A DNA stretch of 64,000 nucleotides from Roseateles noduli. GTDB taxonomy: Bacteria; Pseudomonadota; Gammaproteobacteria; Burkholderiales; Burkholderiaceae_C. The DNA lies in contig NIOE01000003.1 in assembly GCA_002205125.1 (NCBI GenBank), positions 434,001 through 498,000 on the forward strand, in the 5' to 3' direction. Within the stretch, counting starts at the first letter, position 1. The number at the start of each line of letters is the position of its first letter. Below, in pieces: positions 55,372 to 64,000 of the stretch. The position numbers and the translations under genes are program-made. The notes under the pieces were generated by a model. That model was not told the origin of the DNA. It saw nothing but the letters and a program-made list of their open reading frames with translations, and made no database searches.

Positions 55372-56436
55372 TCACTTCGCGCTGCGAATCTTCGTGAGCT
55401 GCGCCTGCGCCTCGTTCCATAACTCCATCCCCACCTGCGTCGCGACGCCCGCATTCACGCGGGTCAGCTTGTCGCGCATGCGCGCGGTTTCCGCCGGGCT
55501 CAGCTCGTTGACGGCCATGCCCTTGGTCTTGAGCTCGGCCAGCGCCTTGGCGGCCTCGTCGCGCGTGTCCTTGCGCTCGAAGTCGCGGCTCTTCACCGCA
55601 GCCTGCTGCAGCACCGCCTGCTCGTCCTTGGACAGCCCGTCCCAGAACTTCTTCGACACCGTCACGATCCACGGGCTGTACACGTGGTTGGTGACCGTCA
55701 GGTACTTCTGCACCTCGTAGAACTTGGCCGACAGGATGGTGTTGTACGGATTCTCCTGGCCGTCCACGGCCTTGGTCTCCAGCGCGGAGAACAGCTCCGA
55801 GTACGGCAGCGGCACCGCGTTCGCGCCCAGCTGCTTGAAGCTGTCCAGGAACACGTTGTTCTGCATCACGCGCAGCTTGATCCCGTCGAGGTCTTCCAGC
55901 TTGTTGACCGCACGCTTGCTGTTGGTCAGGTTGCGAAAGCCGTTCTCCCAGTAGACGAGGCCGACCAGGCCCTTGTCCGTCAGCCTGGCCTTGACCTTGT
56001 CGCCGACCGGTCCGTCCAGCAGCGCATCGGCTTCGCGCACGTTGTTGACCAGGAAGGGCGTGTCCCACAGCGCCATCTCCTTGGCGATGCCGACCAGCGT
56101 CGCGGTCGAGCCCACCATCATCTCCTGCGCGCCGCCGATCAGCGCCTGCTGCATCTGGTTGTCGGGGCCGAGCGCGGCGCCGCCGATGGCGCGCACCTTC
56201 ATCTTGCCGCCGGAGAGCTTGCTCACCTCGTCGGCGAAGACCTTGGCGGCGCGGCCCTGGTTGCTGTTCTCGGCCAGGCCGTAGCCGAAGCGGATCAGGC
56301 GCGGCTTGATGTCGGCGGCCTGCGCGGGCAGCACGGTGCCGAAGGCGACTGCCGCCAGCGCGAGCGCAGTGGCGAGCGTCGTGCGGCGCGAGGTGTGGAA
56401 CGAGGTGTGGGACGGACGGACGCGGGAATGGGTCAT
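55372..56436 (-). CDS. dctP: TRAP transporter solute receptor, DctP family
   Basis: A 354-residue periplasmic receptor. Signal peptide ending ATALALAAVAFGTVLPAQAA, then IRFGYGLAENSNQGRAAKVF. The family signature follows: KLEDLDGIKLRVMQNNVFLD with the Arg that binds the substrate carboxylate, NAVPLPYSELFSALETKAVD and GQENPYNTILSAKFYEVQKY. It delivers an organic acid to the DctQM channel. With gluconokinase in the same operon, gluconate or a related sugar acid is the likely ligand (inference). AAGGAG precedes ATG 56436. It is the last gene of the operon in transcription order. Confidence 0.92.
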   Translation of the reverse strand: MTHSRVRPSHTSFHTSRRTTLATALALAAVAFGTVLPAQAADIKPRLIRFGYGLAENSNQGRAAKVFADEVSKLSGGKMKVRAIGGAALGPDNQMQQALIGGAQEMMVGSTATLVGIAKEMALWDTPFLVNNVREADALLDGPVGDKVKARLTDKGLVGLVYWENGFRNLTNSKRAVNKLEDLDGIKLRVMQNNVFLDSFKQLGANAVPLPYSELFSALETKAVDGQENPYNTILSAKFYEVQKYLTVTNHVYSPWIVTVSKKFWDGLSKDEQAVLQQAAVKSRDFERKDTRDEAAKALAELKTKGMAVNELSPAETARMRDKLTRVNAGVATQVGMELWNEAQAQLTKIRSAK

Positions 56437-56458
56437 GGTGGTCTCCTTCGTTATGGCA

Positions 56459-57751
56459 TCAATGCATCCACCGCACCGGCGCGGTGACGAGCTGCGGGAA
56501 CACGGTGAACAGCGCGAGGATCAGCGTATAGGTGATCAGGAACGGATTCACGCCCTTGACGACGACGTGCATGGGCAGCCGGCCCACGCCGGCGACGACG
56601 TTGAGCACCGTGCCCACCGGCGGCGTGATCAGGCCGATGGAGCCGTTGAGCACGAACATCAGGCCGAAGTACACCGGATCGATGCCGGCCTTGACCGCGA
56701 TGGGCAGCATGACGGGCGCGAAGATCAGGATGGTCGGGGTCAGGTCGAGCGCGGTGCCCACGATCACCAGCACGATCATCATGACGGCCATCAGCAGGCG
56801 CGGGTTGTCGACCAGCGGCCCCAGCCAGCCCGTCAGCACGGACGGCAGGTCGGCCAGCGTGATCATGTAGCTCGCCACCTGCGCGCCGGCGCACAGGAAC
56901 ATCACGATCGCGGTCGTCTTGGCCGCGCGCACCAGCACGCCGTAGAGGTCGCCGAAACGCATCTCGCGATGGATCAGGAAGGCCACCGCCATCGCGTAGA
57001 CCGCGGCGACCACGGCCGCCTCGGTCGGCGTGAAGTAGCCGCTCTTCATGCCGCCGATGATGATCACGGGCATCAGCAGCGCCCAGAACGCCCGGAAGGT
57101 CGCGCGGAAACGCTCGCTCATCGGCAGCGGCGGCTCGGTCTGCACGGTGATCTTGCGCATCTGCAGCTGCCAGGCGATGACCAGGCCGATGCCCATCATC
57201 AGGCCCGGCGCGATGCCGGCGACGAACAGCGCGGAGATCGAGGTGTTGGTCGTCACGCCGTAGATGACGAAGGCCATCGACGGCGGAATGATGGGACCGA
57301 TCACGCCGCCCGAGGCGATCAGGCCCGCGGACGGTCCGACCGGATAGCCGTGCTTGCGCATCATCGGCAGCAGGATGGTGGCCATCGCGGCGGCATCGGC
57401 GAGCGCGGAGCCTGACATCGCCGACAGCAGGATGGCCGTGCCGATGGTGACGAAGCCCAGTCCGCCGCGCACATGGCCGAGCCAGGCCTGCGCCATGTCG
57501 ATGATGCGTTTGCTGATGCCGCCGCTGTTCATCAACTCGCCGGCGAGGATGAAGAACGGGACGGCCAGCAGCGGGAAGCTGTCGATGCCGGCGACGAGGT
57601 TCTGCGCGAGCAGCTGCGTGTCCCAGAAGTCCAGCGCCCAGGCCATGCCGGCGCCGGTCAGCACCAGCGCGAAGGCCATCGGGATGCCCAGTCCCATCAG
57701 CAGCAGCATGCCGCCGGAGAAGACGATGAAGGCGAGTGCTTCGTTGCTCAT
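56459..57751 (-). CDS. dctM: TRAP transporter large permease subunit
   Basis: A 430-residue integral membrane protein with about 12 membrane segments, the Na+-coupled permease of the TRAP system. Recognised by PFFILAGELMNSGGISKRII, GSGSALADAAAMATILLPMM-like DAAAMATILLPMMRKHGYP, GVIGPIIPPSMAFVIYGV and GLITPPVGTVLNVVAGVG. It is complete and of normal length. It follows dctQ by 18 bases and precedes dctP by 22. Confidence 0.93.
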   Translation of the reverse strand: MSNEALAFIVFSGGMLLLMGLGIPMAFALVLTGAGMAWALDFWDTQLLAQNLVAGIDSFPLLAVPFFILAGELMNSGGISKRIIDMAQAWLGHVRGGLGFVTIGTAILLSAMSGSALADAAAMATILLPMMRKHGYPVGPSAGLIASGGVIGPIIPPSMAFVIYGVTTNTSISALFVAGIAPGLMMGIGLVIAWQLQMRKITVQTEPPLPMSERFRATFRAFWALLMPVIIIGGMKSGYFTPTEAAVVAAVYAMAVAFLIHREMRFGDLYGVLVRAAKTTAIVMFLCAGAQVASYMITLADLPSVLTGWLGPLVDNPRLLMAVMMIVLVIVGTALDLTPTILIFAPVMLPIAVKAGIDPVYFGLMFVLNGSIGLITPPVGTVLNVVAGVGRLPMHVVVKGVNPFLITYTLILALFTVFPQLVTAPVRWMH

Positions 57752-57769
57752 GATCGTTGCGCCCTGCCC

Positions 57770-58303
57770 TTACTCGATGTCCGACTCGTGCTCGAGATCG
57801 AGCGACCGGTTGTGGATCAGTTCCCACAGCGCCATGACGGCGATGGCAGCGCACGACAGCAGCGCGGGCAGCGGCAGCAGCGCGTTGGAATAGCCCAGCA
57901 CCACCGACTGGCTGTCCAGGCCGACGACGACCTGCTGCCAGGCGCCCCAGCCCACCAGGGCGGCCGCGACGATGACGGCGATGCGGATCACTGCGGTGAC
58001 GACGCGCAGCGCGACGGGCTTCCTGCGCAGCGGCAGTAGCAGGCTGGTGAAGGCCATGTGCTCGCCGAGCGGATAGGCCGCGGTCGCGCCGATGAAGACC
58101 ATCCAGACGAACAGCAGCCGGGAGAGTTCCTCGCTCGCGTTGATGCCGCTGCCGAAGCCGTAGCGCAGCACGACGTTGATGAACACGGCGAGCGCCATCA
58201 CGCCCAGGCAAAGCGCCATGGCGGCTTCGCTGAGCGTCTGCAGGCGCGAGCGGCGCGCGGGTGCCGCTGAGGCGGCGGGAGCGTCCGATGCGGGGGACGT
58301 CAT
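57770..58303 (-). CDS. dctQ: TRAP transporter small permease subunit
   Basis: A 177-residue membrane protein with four predicted membrane segments and the DctQ pattern FINVVLRYGFGSGINASEEL, then SRLLFVWMVFIGATAAYPLG and EHMAFTSLLLPL. It pairs with DctM in the membrane. The start (ATG 58303) overlaps the gluconokinase stop by ATGA, so it is translationally coupled to the kinase. Confidence 0.92.
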   Translation of the reverse strand: MTSPASDAPAASAAPARRSRLQTLSEAAMALCLGVMALAVFINVVLRYGFGSGINASEELSRLLFVWMVFIGATAAYPLGEHMAFTSLLLPLRRKPVALRVVTAVIRIAVIVAAALVGWGAWQQVVVGLDSQSVVLGYSNALLPLPALLSCAAIAVMALWELIHNRSLDLEHESDIE

Positions 58304-58848
58304 GGTCCGGTCTCCTGGTTGTTCTTCGGGTTCAGCAGCGTCAGCGCCAGATCGACCTGCTCGACCAAGGTCATCGCGGCGGGCACGGTGATGACGCCGG
58401 GCTCGCCGATGGGCGATTCCAGCGTGGCGAACTGGCTGTCGACCAGCGTGGTCGAAAAGAAGTGGCGGTCGGCGCGATCGGCGACGCGTTGCAGCGCAAG
58501 CGCCTTGTCGATGTCGATGAACACGAAGCGCAGCGCCGGGCAGGCGCGGCGCAGACGGTCGCGGTAGGCGCGCTTGAGCGCGGAGCAGCTGAGCACGACC
58601 GGCGACTGCTCGGCGAGCATCTGACCGAGCCGTTCGAGCCAGCCCCAGCGATCTTCGTCGGTGAGCGGCTGGCCGGCCTGCATCTTGGCGATCGACGCCG
58701 GCGCATGGTGGGCGTCGCCCTCGATGAAGGGCCAGTCGAGCGCCTGGGCGAGCGCCTGTCCGACGCTGGTCTTGCCGCAGCCGGCGACCCCCATCACGAC
58801 AATGGCGCGCGCGGAGATCGAAGCGGCGGTGACGGTCGGCGAAGTCAT
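58300..58848 (-). CDS. gntK: Gluconokinase
   Basis: A 182-residue P-loop kinase that phosphorylates D-gluconate to 6-phosphogluconate. Motifs: Walker A GVAGCGKTSVG, GDAHHAPASIAKMQAGQPLT, DEDRWGWLERLG and SCSALKRAYRDRLR, all typical of GntK. ATG 58848 is the only credible start: an in-frame TAG lies four codons upstream, and the next Met would remove the first strand. There is no Shine-Dalgarno, because a 14-bp operator ends 2 bases before the ATG. It is the first gene of the gntK-dctQ-dctM-dctP operon. Confidence 0.92.
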   Translation of the reverse strand: MTSPTVTAASISARAIVVMGVAGCGKTSVGQALAQALDWPFIEGDAHHAPASIAKMQAGQPLTDEDRWGWLERLGQMLAEQSPVVLSCSALKRAYRDRLRRACPALRFVFIDIDKALALQRVADRADRHFFSTTLVDSQFATLESPIGEPGVITVPAAMTLVEQVDLALTLLNPKNNQETGP

Positions 58849-58849
58849 T

Positions 58850-58863
58850 GGATAGCGCTATCC
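58850..58863. promoter_or_regulatory. LacI/GntR-type operator at the gntK start
   Basis: GGATAGCGCTATCC, a perfect 14-bp palindrome with a central CG as in LacI-family operators. It lies directly against the gntK start codon (58848). The same core recurs twice before the regulator gene. Confidence 0.8.
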
Positions 58864-58938
58864 CGAAGTCTGAAAAGAGACGGCGATCGGATGAACCGGG
58901 GTCGCCGTCGAGTCCTCGTCGCACAGGAAAGCAGACGG

Positions 58939-58950
58939 GATAGCGCTATC
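58939..58950. promoter_or_regulatory. LacI/GntR-type operator, middle copy
   Basis: GATAGCGCTATC, a perfect palindrome between gntK and the regulator gene, 88 bases from the first copy. It is placed where a gntK-operon promoter or the divergent promoter would lie. Confidence 0.75.
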
Positions 58951-59047
58951 TTAGGTGGTGCGCGCAGGCACCAAATCAGGGATTACGCGGGGTTTCACGA
59001 AGCCTGGACGCACGGTCCTGGGGTCCGTCCCGGCTTCTTTCGCAGGA

Positions 59048-59061
59048 GGACAGCGCTATCC
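59048..59061. promoter_or_regulatory. LacI/GntR-type operator at the regulator gene
   Basis: GGACAGCGCTATCC, one change from a perfect palindrome, 8 bases before the regulator ATG (59070) and overlapping its AGGAGGA ribosome site. It suggests autoregulation. Confidence 0.75.
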
Positions 59062-59069
59062 TCCCACCC

Positions 59070-60101
59070 ATGAACGCGCCCTCCTCCAAACGCCGTCGCG
59101 CCACCGGCCGAGCCACGCTGCAGGACGTGGCCGCCGCCGCCGGCGTCAGCCCGATCACTGCGTCCCGCGCCCTGCGCGGCGAGCGCAGCGTGGCCGCGGA
59201 ACTGGTCGAACGCGTCACCGCCGCCGTCGCGCAATTGGGCTACGTCCCGGATCCGGCCGCGCGTGCGCTGGCCTCTGCGCGCAGCAACCAGGTCGTGGTG
59301 CTGATCCCGCTGCTGTCGAACGCGCTGTTCGTGGACCTGCTCGACGCGGCGCAGCGCACCCTGCTGGCCGCCGGGTACCAGAGCCTCATCGGCGTCACGC
59401 ACTACGACCCCGAAGAGGAAGAGGCGCTGCTGCGCACCTACCTCATGAACCGGCCGGCGGGCCTGCTGGTCACCGGCTTCGACCGCACCGACGCGTCGCG
59501 CGCCCTCCTCCAGGGCAGCGGCGTGCCCTGCGTGCATGTGATGGAGAACCGCGGCGGTGACACCGGCAGCGGCCTGCATTCAGTCGGTTTCTCGCAGCAG
59601 GCGGCCGGCCATGCGATGACCGCCGAATTGGTCCGCCGCGGCTACCGCCGGATCGCCTTCGCGGCGGCGCAGCTGGATCCGCGCACGCTGCAGCGGGCCG
59701 AAGGCTATCGGGCCGCACTGGGCGCCGCGCACGATCCGGCGCTGGAGTTCATGGATGCCGCGCCGTCCTCGCTGGCACTGGGCGCGATGATGTTCGAACG
59801 CGTGCTGCGCGAGGCGCCCGACGTCGATGCGATCTTCTTCAACAACGACGACCTGGCGCAAGGCGCGCTGTTGCAGGCGCTGCGCCTGGGCGTAAAAGTG
59901 CCGGAGCGGGTGGCCGTCGTCGGCTTCAACGACCTGACCGGCGGCGACCAGATGCTGCCGCCGCTGAGCACCGTGCGCACGCCCAGACGGGAGATCGGCC
60001 TGGAGGCGGCGCGGATGCTGGTCGCGCTGATGCGGCACGAGGCGGTGCCCGAGGCCTGCATGGACCTGGGCTTCGAGCTGGTCCTGCGGCAGAGCTGTTA
60101 G
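59070..60101 (+). CDS. LacI-family regulator of the gluconate TRAP operon (GntR-like)
   Basis: A 343-residue repressor. The N-terminal LacI helix-turn-helix (ATLQDVAAAAGVSPITASRA) and hinge (ALASARSNQ) are followed by a periplasmic-binding-like effector domain (VVVLIPLLSNALFVDLLDAA, then AIFFNNDDLAQGALLQALRL). It is divergent from gntK-dctQMP, with three matching palindromes between and at the two genes. This is strong contextual support for control by gluconate or 6-phosphogluconate. AGGAGGA precedes ATG 59070. The 3' end overlaps the next convergent gene by 4 bases. Confidence 0.9.
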   Translation: MNAPSSKRRRATGRATLQDVAAAAGVSPITASRALRGERSVAAELVERVTAAVAQLGYVPDPAARALASARSNQVVVLIPLLSNALFVDLLDAAQRTLLAAGYQSLIGVTHYDPEEEEALLRTYLMNRPAGLLVTGFDRTDASRALLQGSGVPCVHVMENRGGDTGSGLHSVGFSQQAAGHAMTAELVRRGYRRIAFAAAQLDPRTLQRAEGYRAALGAAHDPALEFMDAAPSSLALGAMMFERVLREAPDVDAIFFNNDDLAQGALLQALRLGVKVPERVAVVGFNDLTGGDQMLPPLSTVRTPRREIGLEAARMLVALMRHEAVPEACMDLGFELVLRQSC

Positions 60102-60781
60102 GCGCGGACGGACAGCGCCGGTCGTTCGACGACCAGCAGGCTGCTGCGGGGCGCCCAGAACGCGCTGACGCCGACCAGGCCGAAGGGATGCTGCGTCTCC
60201 AGCCGGATCAGCGGCAGCGGCTGCCGACCCCGCCCGGCCGCGACCAGCGGCATCAACACCTGCTGGCGGGAGCGCGGCGCGAGATCGATCCAGCCGTTGC
60301 CGCCCGGCGGCTTCGTCAGCCCCAGAGTCACGGCGACATCCCAGCGCGGGCGCCCGGCGGGATTCGCCACTTCAAGGGCCACCATCACCTGGTCGCCGGG
60401 AAAGCACGGCAGCGGCGAGCCGCAACGCAGCCGCAGGCCTCGCAGCGTCTGGATCCCGTGCCACAGGCAACCCAGCGCGGCGGCCAGCAGCAGCGCGCCG
60501 GTGACGAAGGCGACCGGCGAATGGATCGCCACGCCCAGCATCAGCAGCGGCATCGCACAGGCGAGCACCGCAAAGAACAGCGGCGTCGGCGCAAGATGGA
60601 GGTCCCGCCACCGCAGGACGGCGTGGTCCTGGTCGCCCGCCTTGAAATCGGCGTCGTTGGCGGCCGGCACGACGACGCGCGAGGCGGGAACGGATGCGCT
60701 GCGAGTCGCGATGCTGACGGGGAATGCCCGCTTCTGCGCCTGGCGGTGCAGCAGCGGGATCGGCGGATTGGGCGGCGGCAT
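60098..60781 (-). CDS. DUF58-like membrane protein (N-terminal half type)
   Basis: About 227 residues from ATG 60781 (GTG 60787 is possible). Two adjacent membrane segments at about 70-115 (FFAVLACAMPLLMLGVAI and FVTGALLLAAALGCLWHG) are followed by a beta-rich domain with PCFPGDQVMVALEVANPAGR and LIRLETQHPFGLVGVSAFW. This matches the N-terminal part of DUF58 proteins, which accompany MoxR ATPases. The usual VWA-like C-terminal half is missing and no MoxR gene is adjacent, although short orphan forms exist. Function unknown. Confidence 0.65.
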   Translation of the reverse strand: MPPPNPPIPLLHRQAQKRAFPVSIATRSASVPASRVVVPAANDADFKAGDQDHAVLRWRDLHLAPTPLFFAVLACAMPLLMLGVAIHSPVAFVTGALLLAAALGCLWHGIQTLRGLRLRCGSPLPCFPGDQVMVALEVANPAGRPRWDVAVTLGLTKPPGGNGWIDLAPRSRQQVLMPLVAAGRGRQPLPLIRLETQHPFGLVGVSAFWAPRSSLLVVERPALSVRA

Positions 60782-60903
60782 GGACACGGGAGTGAGCGGC
60801 AGAGCGCGTTGGAAACGATGCCGCTAATCTGCCCGCCCGCCCCGAAGAGGCCCATCGCCTCAACAAGTCATCCCGTTACGCCGGCCTACTTATTGTTGCA
60901 GTC

Positions 60904-63900
60904 TCAATCCGCGATTCCAGGGGTGGGCGTGACAGGCGTCACGACCGGCCGCTCGTGCCCGGATTCCGGACCGGTGGGCGTCGCGGCGGCATCGGCCGTC
61001 GAGAACACCTTGCGGCCACGAACCAGGTACGAATAGATCACCGGCACCACCACCAGCGTCAGGATGGTCGAGGTGATCACGCCGCCGATGATGGCGCGGC
61101 CCATGGGCGCCTGGATCTCGCCGCCCTCGTTGAGCGCGATGGCCATCGGCAGCATGCCGAACACCATCGCCGCCGTCGTCATGATGATGGGCCGCATCCG
61201 GATCAGGCCCGCCTGCAGCAGCGCTTCGGGCACCGACATGTCCTGGTCCTTGCGCAGGTGGTTGGTGAAGTCGACCAGCAGGATGGCGTTCTTCGTCACC
61301 AGGCCCATCAGCATCACCAGGCCGATCATCGAGAAGATGTTCAGCGTCGTCTTCCACAGCAGCAGCGCGACCATGACGCCGATCAAGGCCAGCGGCAGCG
61401 AGGCCATGATCGCGATCGGCTGCACGAAGCTGCCGAACTGGCTGGCCAGCACGATGTAGATGAAGATCAGCGCCAGGCCCATCGCGATCATCAGGCCGTT
61501 GAAGGCTTCCGCCTGCTGCTTGCCGTCGCCGTCGACCATGAAGCTGATGCCCGGGGGCAGCTGCGTCTCCTTGATCAGCTTCTGCACGTCGGCGTTGACG
61601 TCGCCGCCCGGGCGGCCCTGCACGCCGGCGTACACCGCCTCGCGGCGCTGCAGGTTCTGGCGGCGGATCACCTCGGGGTTGAACACCGGCTCGATCGTGG
61701 CCACCTGCTCCAGAGAGATCGGCGAGCCGTCCTTGGCGAAGGCCACCGGCAGGTTGCGCATCTGCTCGATGCTCTGGCGCTGCGCCTTGGGCAGGCGCAG
61801 CAGCACTTCGACCTGGTTGCCGTCGGGCGTGGTCCAGTAGGTCGCGATGTCGCCGTTGACGTAGGCGCGCAGCGACGAGGCCACCTGCACCGCGTTCAGC
61901 CCGAGCTCGCGGACCGCGTTGTCGCGCAGCTTGACCGCGAAGGCCGGCAGGCCGGGCTTGACGGTGGTGTCGACGTCCACCGCGCCCTTGATCTTCTTGA
62001 CCTTCTCGGCGAAGTCCTTGGCGACCTGCGTCAGCACTTCCGGATCGGAGCCGAGGATGGTCACCCACACCGGCCGGTTGAAGCCCACGCTGACCTCGAC
62101 GCCGGGGATGCGCGCGATCTCGGCGCGGATCGCATCCTCGACCTGCGTCTGGGTGCGCTTGCGCAGCTTGCGGTCGACCAGCGCGATGTCCAGGTTGGCC
62201 TGGTTGCGGCCGGTCGCCAGGCCCTCGCCGCTGCTGCCCACGACGGTCGCGACGGTCTTGATCTCCGGGAAGGTCGCGAGGATCTCCTCGACCTGCCGCA
62301 CCTTGGCCTCGCCGCGTTCCAGGCTGGTCGCCACCGGCATGCGCAGCGTCAGATGGGTGAAGCCCTGGTCGATCTGCGGCTGGAACTCGCTGCCCACCGC
62401 CGGCACCAGCAGGATCGCCAGCACGAAGCTGCCGACGCCCGACCACGCGACGATGCCGCGCGGCGTGATCGTCGCCAGGCGCAGTCGGCGCGGCTGGTCC
62501 TTCAGGCGCTGCTTGTCGGCCCCGAACGGACGGCCGAAGGCCGGCAGCGGGATGCGGAAGCGACGTGGCGAGAACACCCAGCGCAACGTCTTCTCGTAGA
62601 CCGTGTGCAGCACGTCCATGCCGGCGTCTGTCGCGCGGATCAGGTGGCCGATCACGGGCACCTTCTTGACGTAAGTGCTGGGCGGATCGGGCCACACGGA
62701 CGACAGCATCGGATCGAGCGTGAAGCTGACGAACAGCGACACCAGCACCGCCACCGCGACGGTGATGCCGAAGGGATAGAAGAACTTGCCGACGATGCCG
62801 CCCATGAAGGCGACGGGCACGAACACGGCGCAGATCGCGAAGGTCGTGGCCATGACGGCCAGGCCGATCTCGTTGGTGCCGTCCTCGGCCGCGCTGTGGT
62901 GGTCCTTGCCCATGCCGACGTGGCGCACGATGTTCTCACGCACGACGATCGCATCGTCGATCAGCAGCCCGATGCACAGGCTCAGCGCCATCATCGTCAT
63001 GAAGTTCAGCGTGAAGCCGAAGGCGTAGATCGCGATGAAGCTGGAGATCACCGAGATCGGCAGCGTCAGCCCGGTGATGATGGTCGAGCGCCAGCTGTGC
63101 AGGAACAGGAACACGATGGCGATCGTGAGCAGCGCGCCTTCGATCAGCGTGTGGCGCAGGCCGTCCAGCGAATGCTTCACGAAGTCGCTGTTGACGTAGA
63201 CCAGGCGCAGCTCCATGTCCTTGGGCAGCGACTTGCGCAGCTCCTCGACGGCGGCCTTCACCGCTTCGCCGGTCTGGACGATGTTGGCGTCCTGCTGCTT
63301 GAAGATGTTGAAGGTCACGGCCGGTTGGCCGTTGATGCGGGCGATGGAATCGAGCTCGCGCTCGCGCTCGCTCAAGGTGCCCAGGTCTCCGAGCGTCAGC
63401 GCCAGGTCGCCGCGGCGCGCGACCACGACGTTCACGAACTGCTTGGGATCCTTCACCTTGCCCTCGACGCGCAGCATCGCGTCGTCGTAGCGGTTGGAGA
63501 TCAGGCCCACCGGCGCGTCCGTGTTGGCCGCGTTCAGCGCGGTCGAGATCTCCGCCGGGGTGATGTTGTAGGCGCGCAGGCGGGTCGGATCGAGGTCGAT
63601 GCGGACCTCGCGCACGGCCATGCCGCCCACGTCCACCTTGGCCACGCCTTCGACGCGGCCCAGGCGCTTGGAGACGTTCAGGTCGGCCAGCATCGACAGC
63701 TCGCGCAGCGTGCGGTTGGAGCTCATCAGCGCGGCCACGATGATGGGCTGCGCGTTCTCGCCCTGGAAGCGTTGCACCATGGGCGGCTTCACCTCGCGCG
63801 GGAACTGCGCCTGCGCGATCGCGACGCGGTCGCGGATCTCCTGCATGCCGCGGTTCATGTCGGCGCTCAGCGAGAACTCGACCGAGGTCTGCACGCGGCC

Positions 63901-64000
63901 TTCGAAGCTGCGCGACTGCACGCGCTCCACCCCGGCGATGGTGTTGAGCGCCTCCTCCAGCGGCTTGGCCACTTCGCGCTCGACGGCCTCGGGCGAGGCG
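60904..64000 (-). CDS. RND efflux pump permease, HAE-1-like (5' end outside the window)
   Basis: At least 1032 residues are visible. The reading frame continues past base 64000 on the minus strand without a start, so a little of the N-terminus is missing. Features: GVERVQSRSFEGRVQTSVEF in the porter domain, the TM4 pair of Asp in GLLIDDAIVVRENIVRHVGM, and FVTFTLDP-like SLFVSFTLDPMLSSVWPDPP. The repeat-2 permease ends in MLMGLVTKNAILLVDFTNHL and GAPMGRAIIGG-like APMGRAIIGGVITSTILTLV. It is an inner-membrane proton antiporter for drugs or other amphiphiles, working with a membrane-fusion protein that would lie upstream, off the window. The substrate cannot be read. Confidence 0.92.
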   Translation of the reverse strand, partial: ASPEAVEREVAKPLEEALNTIAGVERVQSRSFEGRVQTSVEFSLSADMNRGMQEIRDRVAIAQAQFPREVKPPMVQRFQGENAQPIIVAALMSSNRTLRELSMLADLNVSKRLGRVEGVAKVDVGGMAVREVRIDLDPTRLRAYNITPAEISTALNAANTDAPVGLISNRYDDAMLRVEGKVKDPKQFVNVVVARRGDLALTLGDLGTLSERERELDSIARINGQPAVTFNIFKQQDANIVQTGEAVKAAVEELRKSLPKDMELRLVYVNSDFVKHSLDGLRHTLIEGALLTIAIVFLFLHSWRSTIITGLTLPISVISSFIAIYAFGFTLNFMTMMALSLCIGLLIDDAIVVRENIVRHVGMGKDHHSAAEDGTNEIGLAVMATTFAICAVFVPVAFMGGIVGKFFYPFGITVAVAVLVSLFVSFTLDPMLSSVWPDPPSTYVKKVPVIGHLIRATDAGMDVLHTVYEKTLRWVFSPRRFRIPLPAFGRPFGADKQRLKDQPRRLRLATITPRGIVAWSGVGSFVLAILLVPAVGSEFQPQIDQGFTHLTLRMPVATSLERGEAKVRQVEEILATFPEIKTVATVVGSSGEGLATGRNQANLDIALVDRKLRKRTQTQVEDAIRAEIARIPGVEVSVGFNRPVWVTILGSDPEVLTQVAKDFAEKVKKIKGAVDVDTTVKPGLPAFAVKLRDNAVRELGLNAVQVASSLRAYVNGDIATYWTTPDGNQVEVLLRLPKAQRQSIEQMRNLPVAFAKDGSPISLEQVATIEPVFNPEVIRRQNLQRREAVYAGVQGRPGGDVNADVQKLIKETQLPPGISFMVDGDGKQQAEAFNGLMIAMGLALIFIYIVLASQFGSFVQPIAIMASLPLALIGVMVALLLWKTTLNIFSMIGLVMLMGLVTKNAILLVDFTNHLRKDQDMSVPEALLQAGLIRMRPIIMTTAAMVFGMLPMAIALNEGGEIQAPMGRAIIGGVITSTILTLVVVPVIYSYLVRGRKVFSTADAAATPTGPESGHERPVVTPVTPTPGIAD

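Overview
The window is very GC-rich chromosomal DNA, almost certainly from a betaproteobacterium of the order Burkholderiales. It looks closest to the Roseateles/Mitsuaria/Rubrivivax group, but that is an inference. It rests on a Bug-type tripartite-tricarboxylate receptor, a protocatechuate 4,5-cleavage (lig/pmd) cluster, DUF3309 and DUF3606 proteins, TRAP transport and chemotaxis genes. I see no rRNA, tRNA, CRISPR array, integrase or complete insertion sequence.

Layout. 1-5.2 kb: the start of an exported protein, a histidine-kinase remnant, a two-domain SDR (FabG-like), a DUF3309 peptide, RecQ, and a TacA-like antitoxin whose toxin has been deleted down to its last ~30 codons. 5.2-13.3 kb: a LysR regulator divergent from a protocatechuate meta-cleavage operon (PBP-like protein, ligK, Bug receptor, DUF1932 dehydrogenase, ligI, ligA, ligB, ligC). 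Together these take protocatechuate to pyruvate and oxaloacetate, but no hydratase (LigJ) or tautomerase (LigU) lies in the window. 13.3-21.5 kb: a diguanylate cyclase, DUF3606, an MFS transporter with an inositol-phosphatase-like enzyme, a FlxA-like protein behind a good sigma-28 promoter, CheY, an esterase, a hypothetical protein and a VOC protein.

21.5-36.2 kb is the most striking part: two head-to-tail paralogous giants of 3151 and 1510 residues. They are built from 8-residue repeats of the form (A)L-T/S-T/S-x-Q-V/I-x-A and end in a domain with EF-hand-like calcium loops. The octads are organised into modules of exactly 17 octads (136 residues, 408 bp). That module length holds in both proteins although their DNA has diverged, and the N- and C-terminal ends are collinear. 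They look like secreted or surface proteins (type I secretion is an inference). They are followed by a 1292-residue unrecognised protein without a signal peptide and a three-gene glycosyltransferase-like operon (36.4-43.4 kb).

43.5-50.9 kb: a chemoreceptor with a clear terminator; a translationally coupled three-gene operon for a zinc-phospholipase-C-like exported enzyme, a parvulin-like periplasmic protein and a membrane-anchored helical protein; superoxide dismutase; and a patatin. 50.9-55.3 kb: two paralogous proteins of unrecognised family with a His/Cys pattern like clan CD cysteine peptidases, flanking an extracellular-solute-binding protein; the second copy is clearly poorer in GC. 55.4-60.1 kb: a TRAP transporter (dctP, dctM, dctQ) plus gluconokinase, divergent from a LacI/GntR-type regulator, with three matching palindromic operators. 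60.1-64 kb: a DUF58-like membrane protein and the 3' part of an RND efflux pump that runs off the window.
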